From an uncultured Eubacteriales bacterium (GTDB lineage Bacteria; Bacillota; Clostridia; Lachnospirales; Lachnospiraceae): a DNA stretch of 64,000 nt. Positions 1 through 7,755 of the stretch are shown here, piece after piece (position 1 is the first letter of the stretch; each line of letters begins with the position of its first letter). The stretch spans positions 1 to 64,000 of the forward strand of contig CATOIK010000010.1 of NCBI GenBank assembly GCA_951800645.1. The letters are read 5' to 3'. The notes beneath the pieces were generated by a model. That model searched no databases. It had not been told where the DNA came from and worked only from the letters and a program-made list of their open reading frames with translations. Made by a program: the position numbers and the translations under genes.

Positions 1-485
1 TCAAGACCACTGGCAAGGAGAAAAACTACGAGCTGGTAGAGTATGTCAACGATGTAAACCGGAAATACACAGAAGTCTTGATGGAACTGAACATCAATGG
101 TATCATGGATACAGCGTACTCTTACGGCGACCAGAGATTGACCAACGAGCGTTTCACCGGATGGACAGGTTACTATACTTACGATCCCAGAGGCAGCGTA
201 ACCGGAGTAACCGATGATAAGGGTATGATCTGGCAGTCCTACCGCTATAATGCCAATGGAGAGATTACCTTCGGTAAGCCCCAGTACAACAATATTTACT
301 CCTACAATGCCGAAAGCTATAATCCCAATATCCAGGCCCAGTATCTGCGAGCACGGTACTATAGCCCGGAGACTGCCAACTTCCTGATAGAAGATTCGTA
401 CCTTGGCAATATCACAGATCCGCTGACCCTGAATCGGTATAATTATGTTAAGAGCAGTCCGCTGAATTATATTGATCCAAGTGGA
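1..485 (+). repeat. rhs core-end direct repeat, copy A
   Basis: This block and 2196-2680 align base for base without gaps (constant offset 2195) with only scattered differences. The similarity stops at the DPSG codons, where the tips diverge. This is the pattern left by exchange of C-terminal cassettes through homologous cores. Confidence 0.85.
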
Positions 486-1115
486 TATGATCCGTGGACA
501 TTTAAAATTGATGATTACTACTACATAGCTCCTGATGATAAAGAAAATAATATAGCTTTGAGTATAAGTGGTTTCTTTCCATTTGGTGATATGGCCATGA
601 TGTGGTTGGATGAAACAGTTCACGATATAGAATATTTTGATAATGAGGAAGCACAAGATAAGGCTCTTGAGGCGGTTGCTTTAGGTATAACAGGATTAGA
701 AACTAGGATTAATCTTTTAGCTAAGGCCGGGGTTATTGATGACGCAGCCAAATTAACAACTAAGATGAAGATCTTAGGGTGGATTGGAACAGGTATTGGT
801 ATATATGACTTGATAAAAAATGCCAGGTCTGATGCTTCCTATGTAAGTCAAATAACAATAGAATTGTATTCTCAGTTCCTTTATGATAAAGATAGAGACA
901 CTTTGATTTCAAGGTATTTTATGCTGTATGCTTTGGTGGATAAGGCTGTCGAAATGGGGGCGATTACTTATTGTAAGGGACATTTTTATAATGAACACGA
1001 GTTTGAAGTTATGCCTGGTAGCATATATATAGATTCTGAAAGATATCAAGAGGTAATGAATGAAATGAGATATTCGCCTCTGGATGTTTTAGAATTATTT
1101 CCGCAGAATTTGTAA
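3..1115 (+). CDS. RHS repeat protein, C-terminal part with variable tip (5' end outside window)
   Basis: The reading frame is already open at base 3, so this is the 3' end of a larger rhs gene; an internal TTG at 78 is not its start. Visible core motifs are YTYDPRGSVTGV, the hallmark YLRARYYSPETANF and the core terminus NYIDPSG. After that (about base 486) the sequence turns AT-rich and unlike the core: a roughly 210-residue tip with a hydrophobic stretch (KILGWIGTGIGIYDLI) and no toxin motif I recognise. In the RHS family the core forms a shell and releases a C-terminal toxin, usually against competing bacteria. The core end is repeated with little change at 2196-2680, and in part at 4056-4130 and 5820-6137. 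Toxin activity of this tip is inferred only from its position. Confidence 0.85.
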   Translation, partial: KTTGKEKNYELVEYVNDVNRKYTEVLMELNINGIMDTAYSYGDQRLTNERFTGWTGYYTYDPRGSVTGVTDDKGMIWQSYRYNANGEITFGKPQYNNIYSYNAESYNPNIQAQYLRARYYSPETANFLIEDSYLGNITDPLTLNRYNYVKSSPLNYIDPSGYDPWTFKIDDYYYIAPDDKENNIALSISGFFPFGDMAMMWLDETVHDIEYFDNEEAQDKALEAVALGITGLETRINLLAKAGVIDDAAKLTTKMKILGWIGTGIGIYDLIKNARSDASYVSQITIELYSQFLYDKDRDTLISRYFMLYALVDKAVEMGAITYCKGHFYNEHEFEVMPGSIYIDSERYQEVMNEMRYSPLDVLELFPQNL

Positions 1116-1183
1116 AGTAGTAATATGTTTCTTATATGGGCATGATATTGCAAAGTATAAAAAGTAAGTATATTAGGAGAGTG

Positions 1184-1366
1184 ATGAAAATTTTTATATT
1201 TAGGATATTGGGGACATCTTTATTGGGATTTTGCGCAGGATATATATGTTTCTGGATTAGAAATAAAATACTAGATCTTGGATTTAGAAAAAAGGAAAAC
1301 CTCTATTTTGCAATAATATCTGCACTATTTGCGATGGTATATGCTATTTACCTAGAATGTAAATAA
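1184..1366 (+). CDS. Small two-helix membrane protein, candidate immunity protein
   Basis: About 60 residues from ATG 1184, which has AGGAG four bases upstream; an in-frame ATG at 1136 gives 76 residues but no good ribosome binding site. The protein is basic, with two likely membrane helices (around FRILGTSLLGFCAGYICF and YFAIISALFAMVYAIY). It starts shortly after the end of the rhs gene, in the place where immunity genes of RHS tips normally sit, and is AT-rich like the tip. A membrane immunity protein would suit a membrane-acting toxin. I recognise no family, so the role rests on context and size. Confidence 0.5.
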   Translation: MKIFIFRILGTSLLGFCAGYICFWIRNKILDLGFRKKENLYFAIISALFAMVYAIYLECK

Positions 1367-1599
1367 GAAGGATAAAGCATAATATAAGGGGATATGCACC
1401 GAATGATTGCAAACCGGGAAACTGGTAAAAAAGCGGTGTCAAGCTTGCTTGTTAACCACTTTTTACCAGATTTCATATCGGAGGAATCTCCGATGTTTCT
1501 TGTTTGTCAAACACGCACAAGAAGATGCTCCATTCTGAACAACTACAAAAGATGTAAAGAACAACCATCTAATTATATGAGGGGAAGTTATACAATAAC

Positions 1600-1842
1600 A
1601 TGGCGAAAATGAATTGTAAATGTGGTTATATTTTGAGTATTACACAAGTACCAAATGATATTTAATTAAGGGTTTTTACAGATACAGAGTGGGATAGAAT
1701 ACTGGATTGTGAAATTATAGAGACATGGAAAATCCCACTACCTAAATATGATGTTTGGAAATGCCCTAATTGTAATAGAATATATGTATTTGAAGACGAT
1801 AATGATTCGCCTATTATAGTCTATTGTTTAGAAAAAGTGTGA
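1600..1842 (+). pseudogene. Zinc-ribbon-like small protein gene with an in-frame stop
   Basis: From ATG 1600 (AGGGGAAG upstream) the frame reads MAKMNCKCGYILSI and meets TAA at 1663. The same frame then stays open for 58 more codons to TGA 1842, with a second cysteine pair in WKCPNCNRIY. The two CxC / CxxC pairs would make a zinc ribbon of about 80 residues. The change fits one substitution (for example GAA to TAA before TTAAGG). The position behind an RHS tip suggests an orphan immunity gene. Sequencing error is a possible alternative explanation. Confidence 0.5.
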
Positions 1843-1870
1843 TATGAGGCTATAAAAAGTCTCATAAAGA

Positions 1871-1919
1871 ACCGCCATGATGATACCGATGGGTGTCTGT
1901 CATGGCGGTTTTCATTTTT
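1871..1919 (+). terminator. Rho-independent terminator
   Basis: A perfect 10-bp stem, ACCGCCATGA (1871-1880) with TCATGGCGGT (1900-1909), is followed by TTTTCATTTTT. It closes the first toxin/immunity unit. Confidence 0.8.
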
Positions 1920-2110
1920 GGTGCTCATGGTGGCGTATATTTCTAAAGGGTAAAAGTTCCAAATTCACTTGGTTATTTACTGTTTACTTTGGTCTGCGTA
2001 TTTTTCGACACTATCCATATTGGTTCATCTGACCAGCTATGCCGTAGACTTAAACCGTCGGGTAATGGAGATGACCCAGAAAAACGGCGGAAAGTATCAG
2101 TATACCTACG

Positions 2111-3225
2111 ATGCTGTCCATCCAGAACCAGAGCGGCATCCTGTTCCCCATTGACGGCGAAGTTTCCGAACTGGAAGCTGAGTTAATCGGCCTGATTAAG
2201 ACCACGGGCAAGGAGAAGAACTACGAGCTGGTAGAGTATGTGAACGATGTAAACCGGGAATATACGGAAGTCTTGATGGAACTGAATATCAATGGTATCA
2301 TGGATACAGCGTACTCCTACGGCGACCAGAGACTGACTAACGAGCGTTTCACCGGATGGACAGGTTACTATACTTACGATCCCAGAGGCAGCGTAACCGG
2401 AGTAACCGATGATAAGGGTATGATCTGGCAGTCCTACCGCTATAATGCCAACGGAGAGATTACCTTCGGCAAGCCCCAGTACAACAATATTTACTCCTAC
2501 AACGCCGAAAGCTATAATCCCAATATCCAGGCCCAGTATCTGCGAGCACGGTACTACAGCCCGGAGACCGCCAACTTCCTGACAGAAGATTCGTACCTTG
2601 GAAATATCACAGATCCGCTGACACAGAATTGGTATAACTATGCAAAGAGCAGTCCTCTGAATTATGTGGATCCCAGTGGACAGTATAGTGTGGAAGAATT
2701 AGGAACAGATATGTGGAATACATCTATTGATTTGGAAATTATGTATTTAAGAGGTGTTTTGCATATATGGGAAACCATAACTGGGTCTTCAACAATTACG
2801 ATAGGTGTTAATGGAAATATTGCTGCAGGGGGGCAGGTTCTGGAAGTATAGGAATTACTCTTGATATGGAAGGTAATATAGCTGTACAAGGTACCCTATC
2901 AGGTGGTGTGGGATTTCCAGGTGGGTCAGTTGCGTTATATATGACATTCACAGATGCTCCATTATATGAAAATTTAGAAGGTTCGGGAATTCAGGTTGGA
3001 GGATCGATATCCCATGCGGTATCTTTAGGAATTGACTTTGTGTTTGTTCCGAATGGCGAGGAACCAGGTTTTACTGGATTATCGGTTTTATTGGGAATAG
3101 GATATTCTCCAGTTATAGTAGAAGGTCATGCGGAGTTTGGAATTACATGGACACTGTTACATGGAAATATATTTGAAGCACTGGAAGAATTAAAGATTGA
3201 GGATTGTTATATGCACGATAGTTGA
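2111..3225 (+). pseudogene. Displaced RHS cassette with glycine-rich tip, truncated and frameshifted
   Basis: The frame from 2111 carries the core end through NYVDPSG and a tip, and stops at 2851. The left end is a deletion junction: an RHS repeat remnant (LNRRVMEMTQKNG, KYQYTYDA; about 2047-2117) lies in another frame and is fused to the QNQSGILFPIDGE segment. A second defect lies in a run of six Gs at 2828-2833. Adding one G would read AAGGAGSGSIGITLDMEG and continue in the frame ending at 3225, giving a glycine-rich, probably beta-stranded tip (VGFPGGSVALYMTF, VGGSISHAVSLGIDF). No signal peptide or N-terminal RHS part is present, so it is probably silent unless recombined. The tip activity is unknown. 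Confidence 0.75.
2196..2680 (+). repeat. rhs core-end direct repeat, copy B
   Basis: Second copy of the core end, colinear with 1-485 without indels. Homology to the copy at 5820 extends further left, to about base 2118. Confidence 0.85.
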
Positions 3226-3273
3226 AGTTTTGTTTGTAATAATATCTATATAAGTAATGTGAGTTAATTAATT

Positions 3274-3328
3274 CTCCCCTTTTATGTAGTTAAGCAGATT
3301 AAAATGCTTATATAATATAAAAGGGGAG
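3274..3328. repeat. 12-bp perfect inverted repeat
   Basis: CTCCCCTTTTAT (3274-3285) and ATAAAAGGGGAG (3317-3328) are exact reverse complements around a 31-base AT-rich loop, just upstream of the gene at 3360. No T tract follows, so it is not a standard terminator. It could be an operator, an RNA fold in the leader, or the scar of a mobile element. Confidence 0.5.
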
Positions 3329-3359
3329 AAGGAAATTAAAATAATGCACGAGGGATGTA

Positions 3360-3890
3360 ATGAAAAAACATGAGATAAAATTAAATTGTTCATATGAATA
3401 TATAGAGGATTCATTTAAACAAAATGTAAAATTTTTACCAACGCCTCTATCCTTTTTTTTCCATCGTCAAGAACCTAATTTTGGAAAACTGGAATATAAT
3501 AGAATTTTATTACAAATAAATTTTGGTGCTATCAGATGTAAACGAGATTGGAAGTGGATATTAAATCAACAAATGGCACCAAGCCTGTTTGTTGGTGAAA
3601 TTGAAAGGATTAAAGATGGGCTAATTGTGCGATATTATTTCAGAAAAACTTTGTATGCGAGTATATTAGGTGTTATTGCTATTCTTGCAGGACTGGCTAG
3701 TTTAATGTTTGGAATAATGGGTAATAATAATTTTCCATTGGTAGCAGCAATAATAATGCTCATATGGTTTGGGGCATTTGGAATCTATGTGTTGTATATA
3801 CCTAAAATTGATAAGGTATGTTTAGTAGAAGTATTAAAAACATTGGCAAATGGAGAAAGACAAGAGTTTGACAGATTTTTACAAGACTAG
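3360..3890 (+). CDS. Membrane protein, candidate immunity protein of the glycine-rich tip
   Basis: A 176-residue protein starting at ATG 3360 with GAGGG six bases upstream. The N-terminal ~95 residues are soluble and basic. Two membrane helices follow (about residues 98-119 ASILGVIAILAGLASLMFGI and 124-145), then a short cytoplasmic tail. It is AT-rich like the preceding tip and directly follows it, which is the usual toxin-immunity order. The topology resembles bPH-like or YcxB-like small membrane proteins that serve as immunity proteins in polymorphic toxin systems, but I cannot place it in a family. Confidence 0.6.
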   Translation: MKKHEIKLNCSYEYIEDSFKQNVKFLPTPLSFFFHRQEPNFGKLEYNRILLQINFGAIRCKRDWKWILNQQMAPSLFVGEIERIKDGLIVRYYFRKTLYASILGVIAILAGLASLMFGIMGNNNFPLVAAIIMLIWFGAFGIYVLYIPKIDKVCLVEVLKTLANGERQEFDRFLQD

Positions 3891-3957
3891 ATTAAGGTGC
3901 AAGTTTACCAAGCTCTTGATTTTATTCTTTATTTCTTATGATGATTGAGTCATCAGT

Positions 3958-4106
3958 GAATACCACTATACTTATGATGACCGGGGCTTTATCGTGGGAG
4001 AGGACATAACCGAATCCCTGTACGCCTGGGATGATAAGCATGACGGCAAGCATGAATCACAGATCCGCTGACACCGAATCGGTATAATTATGTTAAGAGC
4101 AGTCCG
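3958..4106 (+). pseudogene. RHS fragments joined by deletion
   Basis: One frame from 3958 reads EYHYTYDDRGFIVGEDITES and on through LYAWDDKHDGKHE, an internal RHS-type segment that ends in a stop at the junction. From 4056 another frame carries the last part of the core (ITDPLTPNRYNYVKSSP), nearly identical to bases 412-470. Everything in between was deleted, leaving an out-of-frame join at about 4052-4056. This is the left edge of a third displaced cassette. Confidence 0.7.
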
Positions 4107-5084
4107 TTGAATTATATTGATCCAAGTGGACATTGGCCGAGTGTACCAACGGAAAGTACGATTGTGCGTAGAGATGATATTCCCATCACAAATGACAGCA
4201 ATGCGCAGAGTATAGATTGGGATGAATGGGTAGATTCTCTGGGTGGAGACTATTCGCAGAAAGAGAAGAACCATATTGTGGAAGCCATGAAAGTGGCAGA
4301 AATGGCAGGTGTGATGCAATCCTGTAATGGGATGGATGGAATGTCACATGACACCGATGCCGTGGATTTTATCCTGAATTTTGTTTTGGGTGCGACAGGA
4401 GCATTTATAAATTCTGGTGGAGGTTTATGGTACAAGATTACGGATGCAATCAATGATCTATATGGGAAAGATTATGAAACTCCTATAGAGTATTTAGAAA
4501 GCATTTCCACAAATAAGTTGGCATTTAATTTAGGCAGACTGGTAGGCGACATTGGAAGCCTTATTATGGGACTGAAGCTTATTTCTATAGGCGGAGGAGG
4601 GGCTTTGGGTGGAGCCGTTACCTCTCTTGCTACAGGGGGTGTATCATTAACAGTATCTGCTACAAGCATTGCAGTTGCGGCAGAGGGATTGAATATGACG
4701 GTTACAGCTGCCGGAGATATTATAGTAGCAGTAACAGCGACAGGAACCATTATTTCACAGATGTCGAGCAGTAAAGGATCGGAATCTGGTAGTGGTAAGG
4801 CGGATTCTGATTCTAAAGAGGTAAATGTACCTAAGAATGTTGAACGGCAAGCGAAAAAATTAAGTCCAGAGGCTAAAAAGGGATATGATAAAGCTATAGA
4901 TGCATTAAAGAGTGGAGATACTAGAGGGTTAAATGATCATCCATTAAGTGGAAATAGAAGTGGACAGCGGGCTATTGACATTAAAGGGACGGGAAAAGGA
5001 CGAGGAGCTGGAAGAATTATTTATGAGTATGGAGAAAATGGGGAAATCAACATTATTGAAATACTAACGGATCATAATTATTAA
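4107..5084 (+). CDS. RHS C-terminal tip, displaced cassette with ParE/RelE-like end
   Basis: 325 residues from TTG 4107; a stop at 4053 in the same frame shows that the core is missing and that initiation, if any, is weak. It begins with the core terminus LNYIDPSG. A helical linker and a long hydrophobic Gly/Ala/Thr region follow (about residues 145-215; LGGAVTSLATGGVSLTVSA), then a Ser/Gly/Lys spacer, and an ~80-residue end with LSPEAKKGYDKAIDAL, GRIIYEYGENG and IIEILTDHNY. The end resembles the BECR fold of RelE/ParE/colicin-type RNases (a basic core with an arginine strand and a terminal DH-Y), which would make it an RNase tip. That assignment is pattern-based only. With no export or shell part it is probably a reserve cassette. 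Confidence 0.65.
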   Translation: MNYIDPSGHWPSVPTESTIVRRDDIPITNDSNAQSIDWDEWVDSLGGDYSQKEKNHIVEAMKVAEMAGVMQSCNGMDGMSHDTDAVDFILNFVLGATGAFINSGGGLWYKITDAINDLYGKDYETPIEYLESISTNKLAFNLGRLVGDIGSLIMGLKLISIGGGGALGGAVTSLATGGVSLTVSATSIAVAAEGLNMTVTAAGDIIVAVTATGTIISQMSSSKGSESGSGKADSDSKEVNVPKNVERQAKKLSPEAKKGYDKAIDALKSGDTRGLNDHPLSGNRSGQRAIDIKGTGKGRGAGRIIYEYGENGEINIIEILTDHNY

Positions 5085-5096
5085 AGGAGAGCAGTT

Positions 5097-5417
5097 ATGA
5101 AAATGCAACACTTACTTATTGAAGGATATTGTGATGGAAAAGACGGAGAGAAAGGTTATCCTTGTCAAAATACTTTAACATTAGGGTTACATTGCTTAGA
5201 ATGTCCACAGTTTAGTTATTCTAAATGTCCAAATGAAATTGCATTATCAAATGATGATGGTGTAGTTAAAAGTCAGGAAGATTTTATAGGATTTGGAGGT
5301 GAGATGGAACCAGAAGATATAGAAAAAAGAGACGAATATATTTCAATTTGGAAAGATATTTGCAGAAAAAAAATAAATGAAGCATATGATGAATATATTC
5401 GTTATATTTTATCATAA
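5097..5417 (+). CDS. Cysteine-containing small acidic protein, candidate immunity protein
   Basis: 106 residues, ATG 5097 with AAAGGAGA upstream, 12 bases after the stop of the 4107 tip. Acidic and without a membrane helix. Cysteines are grouped in the first half (YCDG, YPCQN, HCLECPQFSYSKCPN), suggesting a metal site. The acidic helical end (EPEDIEKRDEYISIWKDI) fits a protein that masks a basic RNase tip. Close spacing and shared AT-rich composition argue for a toxin-immunity pair with the upstream gene. No family recognised. Confidence 0.6.
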   Translation: MKMQHLLIEGYCDGKDGEKGYPCQNTLTLGLHCLECPQFSYSKCPNEIALSNDDGVVKSQEDFIGFGGEMEPEDIEKRDEYISIWKDICRKKINEAYDEYIRYILS

Positions 5418-5429
5418 AAAGAATAATGG

Positions 5430-5465
5430 GGCTGTCGTACTAGTAATTAGTGCGCAGCCTCTTTT
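5430..5465 (+). terminator. Possible rho-independent terminator
   Basis: GGCTG (5430-5434) pairs with CAGCC (5455-5459), with partial pairing inside, and TCTTTT follows. The stem is imperfect. Confidence 0.4.
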
Positions 5466-5524
5466 CAGTGCAAAAAGTTACAGCCAGATTTTGAAAAGTC
5501 TGGCTGTTGGTGTAAAATATAAGT

Positions 5525-6172
5525 ATGCGAATCCCTATATTATTACACAAGAATTTTACTTACGAAACCTCGGAAACCGAAGCTGTTTCCGAGGTTAAGA
5601 ACAGCAAGAAGGATAAGGAAGATAAGTCCAATAACGGCAATAAGGACAAAGATAAAGGCAATAACGGCAACGATAAGAACAACGGCGTTGGCAACGGCAA
5701 AGATAAAACGAATAACGGAAACTCAGGCAACAATGGCAACAACGGAAACACCTCTACCGGCTGCAATAACGATAACAATGGAAATGCTAACGGTAACACC
5801 AACAACATCGGAGGAAGCCAGAACCAGAGCGGCATCCTGTTCCCCATAGACGGCGAAGTTTCCGAACTGGAAGCCGAGCTGATCGGTATGATCAAGACCA
5901 CCGGCAAAGAAAAAAACTACGAGCTGGTAGAGTATGTCAACGATGTAAACCGAGAGTACACAGAAGTCTTGATGGAACTGAATATCAATGGTATTATGGA
6001 TACAGCGTACTCTTACGGCGACCAGAGACTGACGAATGAGCGCTTTACCGGATGGACAGGTTACTACACTTATGATCCCAGGGGCAGCGTAACCGGAGTG
6101 ACCGACAGAAAGGGTATGATCTGGCAGTCCTATCGGAGAGAGTTTCAAGTTTTGTGTAAACTGAAAAACTGA
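5525..6172 (+). pseudogene. RHS fragment with Asn/Gly/Lys/Asp-rich linker, tip lost
   Basis: An open frame of 215 codons without a proper beginning or end. It holds TYETSETEAVSEV, about 70 residues of low complexity made mainly of N, G, K and D (bases 5600-5810), then the QNQSGILFPIDGE segment and the core through GMIWQSYR. At about 6137 homology to the other copies stops and the frame closes after a foreign tail (REFQVLCKLKN). The core end and the toxin tip are missing, apparently replaced by sequence next to a transposase remnant. It shows what lies just before the core end in an intact member of this rhs family. Confidence 0.75.
5820..6137 (+). repeat. rhs core-end direct repeat, copy C (truncated)
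   Basis: Colinear with 2118-2443 and, from about 5892, with 1-246. It breaks off at the codons for QSYR. Confidence 0.8.
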
Positions 6173-6183
6173 TATAAGATATG

Positions 6184-6318
6184 TCATGGGAGTGTCCCAA
6201 AAGAAGGATCCCCACAGTTGCTCATCTTATCGATATTTTCCATCTCAGTATCTCTGGGATGAAGAGTATATTTAATATCTTCATAATAGTCAGCAAAAAT
6301 TTTCTGTAATACATTCAT
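6184..6318 (-). pseudogene. Transposase N-terminal remnant (IS91-like)
   Basis: On the minus strand, ATG at 6318 opens a 44-residue frame, MNVLQKIFADYYEDIKYTLH followed by a part ending NIDKMSNCGDPSFGTLP. From memory this resembles the start of IS91-family transposases, just before their zinc-binding CxxC region; here it ends at a stop before any zinc site. The rest of the element is absent. The tract at 6139-6170 (tttcaagttttgtgtaaac) could be the end of a different insertion sequence. It marks the right edge of the rhs debris. Confidence 0.5.
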
Positions 6319-6391
6319 AAGACTATTATGAGGGAAAGAGACACAAAAAGAAATCCCCTAATCCCCTCGAGATTGAGGGGCAGGGGAGTTG

Positions 6392-6412
6392 AATAGGCGA
6401 AGCCTATTTTGT
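6392..6412 (+). terminator. Short strong hairpin
   Basis: AATAGGC GAA GCCTATT is a perfect 7-bp stem with a 3-base loop followed by TTGTGTT. It sits just beyond the stop of the minus-strand gene at 6432 and could end transcription from either side. Another G/C-rich inverted repeat (CCCCT / AGGGG) lies at 6356-6386. Confidence 0.5.
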
Positions 6413-6431
6413 GTTAAAGTGGAATGGAGAT

Positions 6432-7556
6432 TTATGCGCCCTGGACAGCGATTCCGTTCACCTCAACTCCGCCGTCAATGGCAATCACCAGGCACTGGCG
6501 GCCATCAATTTCTCTGGTTTCTACCAGGTCGGCCCGGTCCGGGTTGACCTTTACGATAACATCCGGGGTCTTTACTTCAAAGGCCCTGGTGTTTATGATG
6601 TTGCTGGCCAGGATGGCAGCCCGCTCTCCGGCAGTTTCATCGAAGGTTTTGTCAAAGGATTCCAGGTGCGTTTCTTCTACGCCGCTGTTTTCCAACAGGG
6701 AACGAACCTGGTATTTATCCAGCATCAGCGGTTCCGGCTCATCTTTATGTTCTTCCAGCATCTCGCTTAAATTTTCATGGATGGTTTTTACGGTCTCATA
6801 GCTGCAGGCCTCTCCCAGAGTTTCCTCGATAATGGTCTGGAAGGACTCCTTCTGGAATCCGGCAGGAAGGGGAATGGGGCAGCCTAACATCTGCTCAATG
6901 AAAACATCGTGAAGGTCGTTCACATCCTTGGAGTAGAACAGAGAGGCGTGAAGGTCTGTAGAACGGTCGTTAAAGGCGGGGAATAAAAAGCCCAGCTCAG
7001 GCATTCCCACTACCCAGTCCCGCACCCGGTTCTGGAAGGCATGTTCCAGCTCATTGTAGCTGAGGCCAGGTTTGGATAAGTCTACAGGGCAGACGGAGCA
7101 GAGTATGTAGCTGTAAACCTCGTCGGAGGCATCTTCCATCTCCAGTCCGTCTGAGGTTTTTCCTGGGATGTCGTAGGCGTCGTGGATCAGAAGAATCAAA
7201 TAGTTTCCTACATAGTCATAGGCCTGGATGACCCGGTCATAGAATGCCTCTAACAGGGCGTCATCCTGAAGCTTGCTGTTTCGCAGTTGTAAAAGGAACT
7301 GGTGAGGGCCGTCCTCCGTCTCTGCTTCCAGAGGAAATTCCAGGTTTAACAGGTTCCGGCCCAGGGTGCCGGATAAGTTTTTGCGGAGGATCTCAAAATA
7401 TTTGAACATATCTTCCTCAGGCAGAGAAAGAAAGGCCTCCTTGAAGGTGGTTTTTTTATTTTTCTCTCCGTCCACATAGCAGCCGCAAATGCGGGAAATG
7501 GAACAGTTGGAGGGCGTGAACTGCCGCTTGATCTCAGAAATTTCTCGCTTTATCAT
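6432..7556 (-). CDS. DUF4317 domain-containing protein
   Basis: 374 residues, start at 7556 with AAGGAG upstream. It matches the DUF4317 family of Firmicutes as I know it: N-terminal KREISEIKRQF and the CGCYVDGEK motif near residue 25, an acidic helical middle, and a C-terminal VIVKVNPDRADLVETR with an IDGRQCLVI strand. It has no signal peptide or membrane segment, so it is cytosolic. No biochemical function is established that I know of. It has its own promoter and is transcribed divergently from gdpP. Confidence 0.85.
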   Translation of the reverse strand: MIKREISEIKRQFTPSNCSISRICGCYVDGEKNKKTTFKEAFLSLPEEDMFKYFEILRKNLSGTLGRNLLNLEFPLEAETEDGPHQFLLQLRNSKLQDDALLEAFYDRVIQAYDYVGNYLILLIHDAYDIPGKTSDGLEMEDASDEVYSYILCSVCPVDLSKPGLSYNELEHAFQNRVRDWVVGMPELGFLFPAFNDRSTDLHASLFYSKDVNDLHDVFIEQMLGCPIPLPAGFQKESFQTIIEETLGEACSYETVKTIHENLSEMLEEHKDEPEPLMLDKYQVRSLLENSGVEETHLESFDKTFDETAGERAAILASNIINTRAFEVKTPDVIVKVNPDRADLVETREIDGRQCLVIAIDGGVEVNGIAVQGA

Positions 7557-7608
7557 TTCGTTATGTCTCCTTTGCTTGCGCCGGATGGAAACTCCGGCCT
7601 GGGATTTT

Positions 7609-7637
7609 ATTTTATACTAATTTTTGAGAAAAGACAA
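7609..7637 (-). promoter_or_regulatory. Sigma-A-type promoter of the DUF4317 gene
   Basis: On the minus strand TTGTCT, 17 bases, TAAAAT. It lies about 50 bases before the start codon and back to back with the gdpP promoter. Confidence 0.55.
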
Positions 7638-7672
7638 GAAGCAGGGAGCCCCTTCCTGTGAAGACGCGGATA

Positions 7673-7701
7673 TAGACGAACCTCTGTTTCTGTGGTATAA
7701 T
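7673..7701 (+). promoter_or_regulatory. Sigma-A-type promoter of gdpP
   Basis: TAGACG (7673-7678), 17 bases, TATAAT (7696-7701). It lies downstream of the first possible in-frame start of gdpP (7624), which supports ATG 7756 as the true start. Confidence 0.65.
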
Positions 7702-7755
7702 TGTATAGAATATGGCTGTTTAAAAGATTCGTGTAATCGAGTAAGGAGAACGGTT

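Noticed and set aside
1394-1612. 72-codon frame between the first RHS unit and the zinc-ribbon pseudogene
   Set aside because: No ribosome binding site, odd composition, and it overlaps the start of the better supported frame at 1600.
5600-5815. Repetitive tract that might suggest a CRISPR-like or tandem-repeat array
   Set aside because: The units are irregular Asn/Gly/Lys/Asp codons inside an open RHS frame; there are no constant repeats with unique spacers.
7624-7755. Longer N-terminus for GdpP starting at 7624
   Set aside because: A good promoter lies inside this stretch, and ATG 7756 has a proper ribosome binding site and directly precedes the membrane helices.
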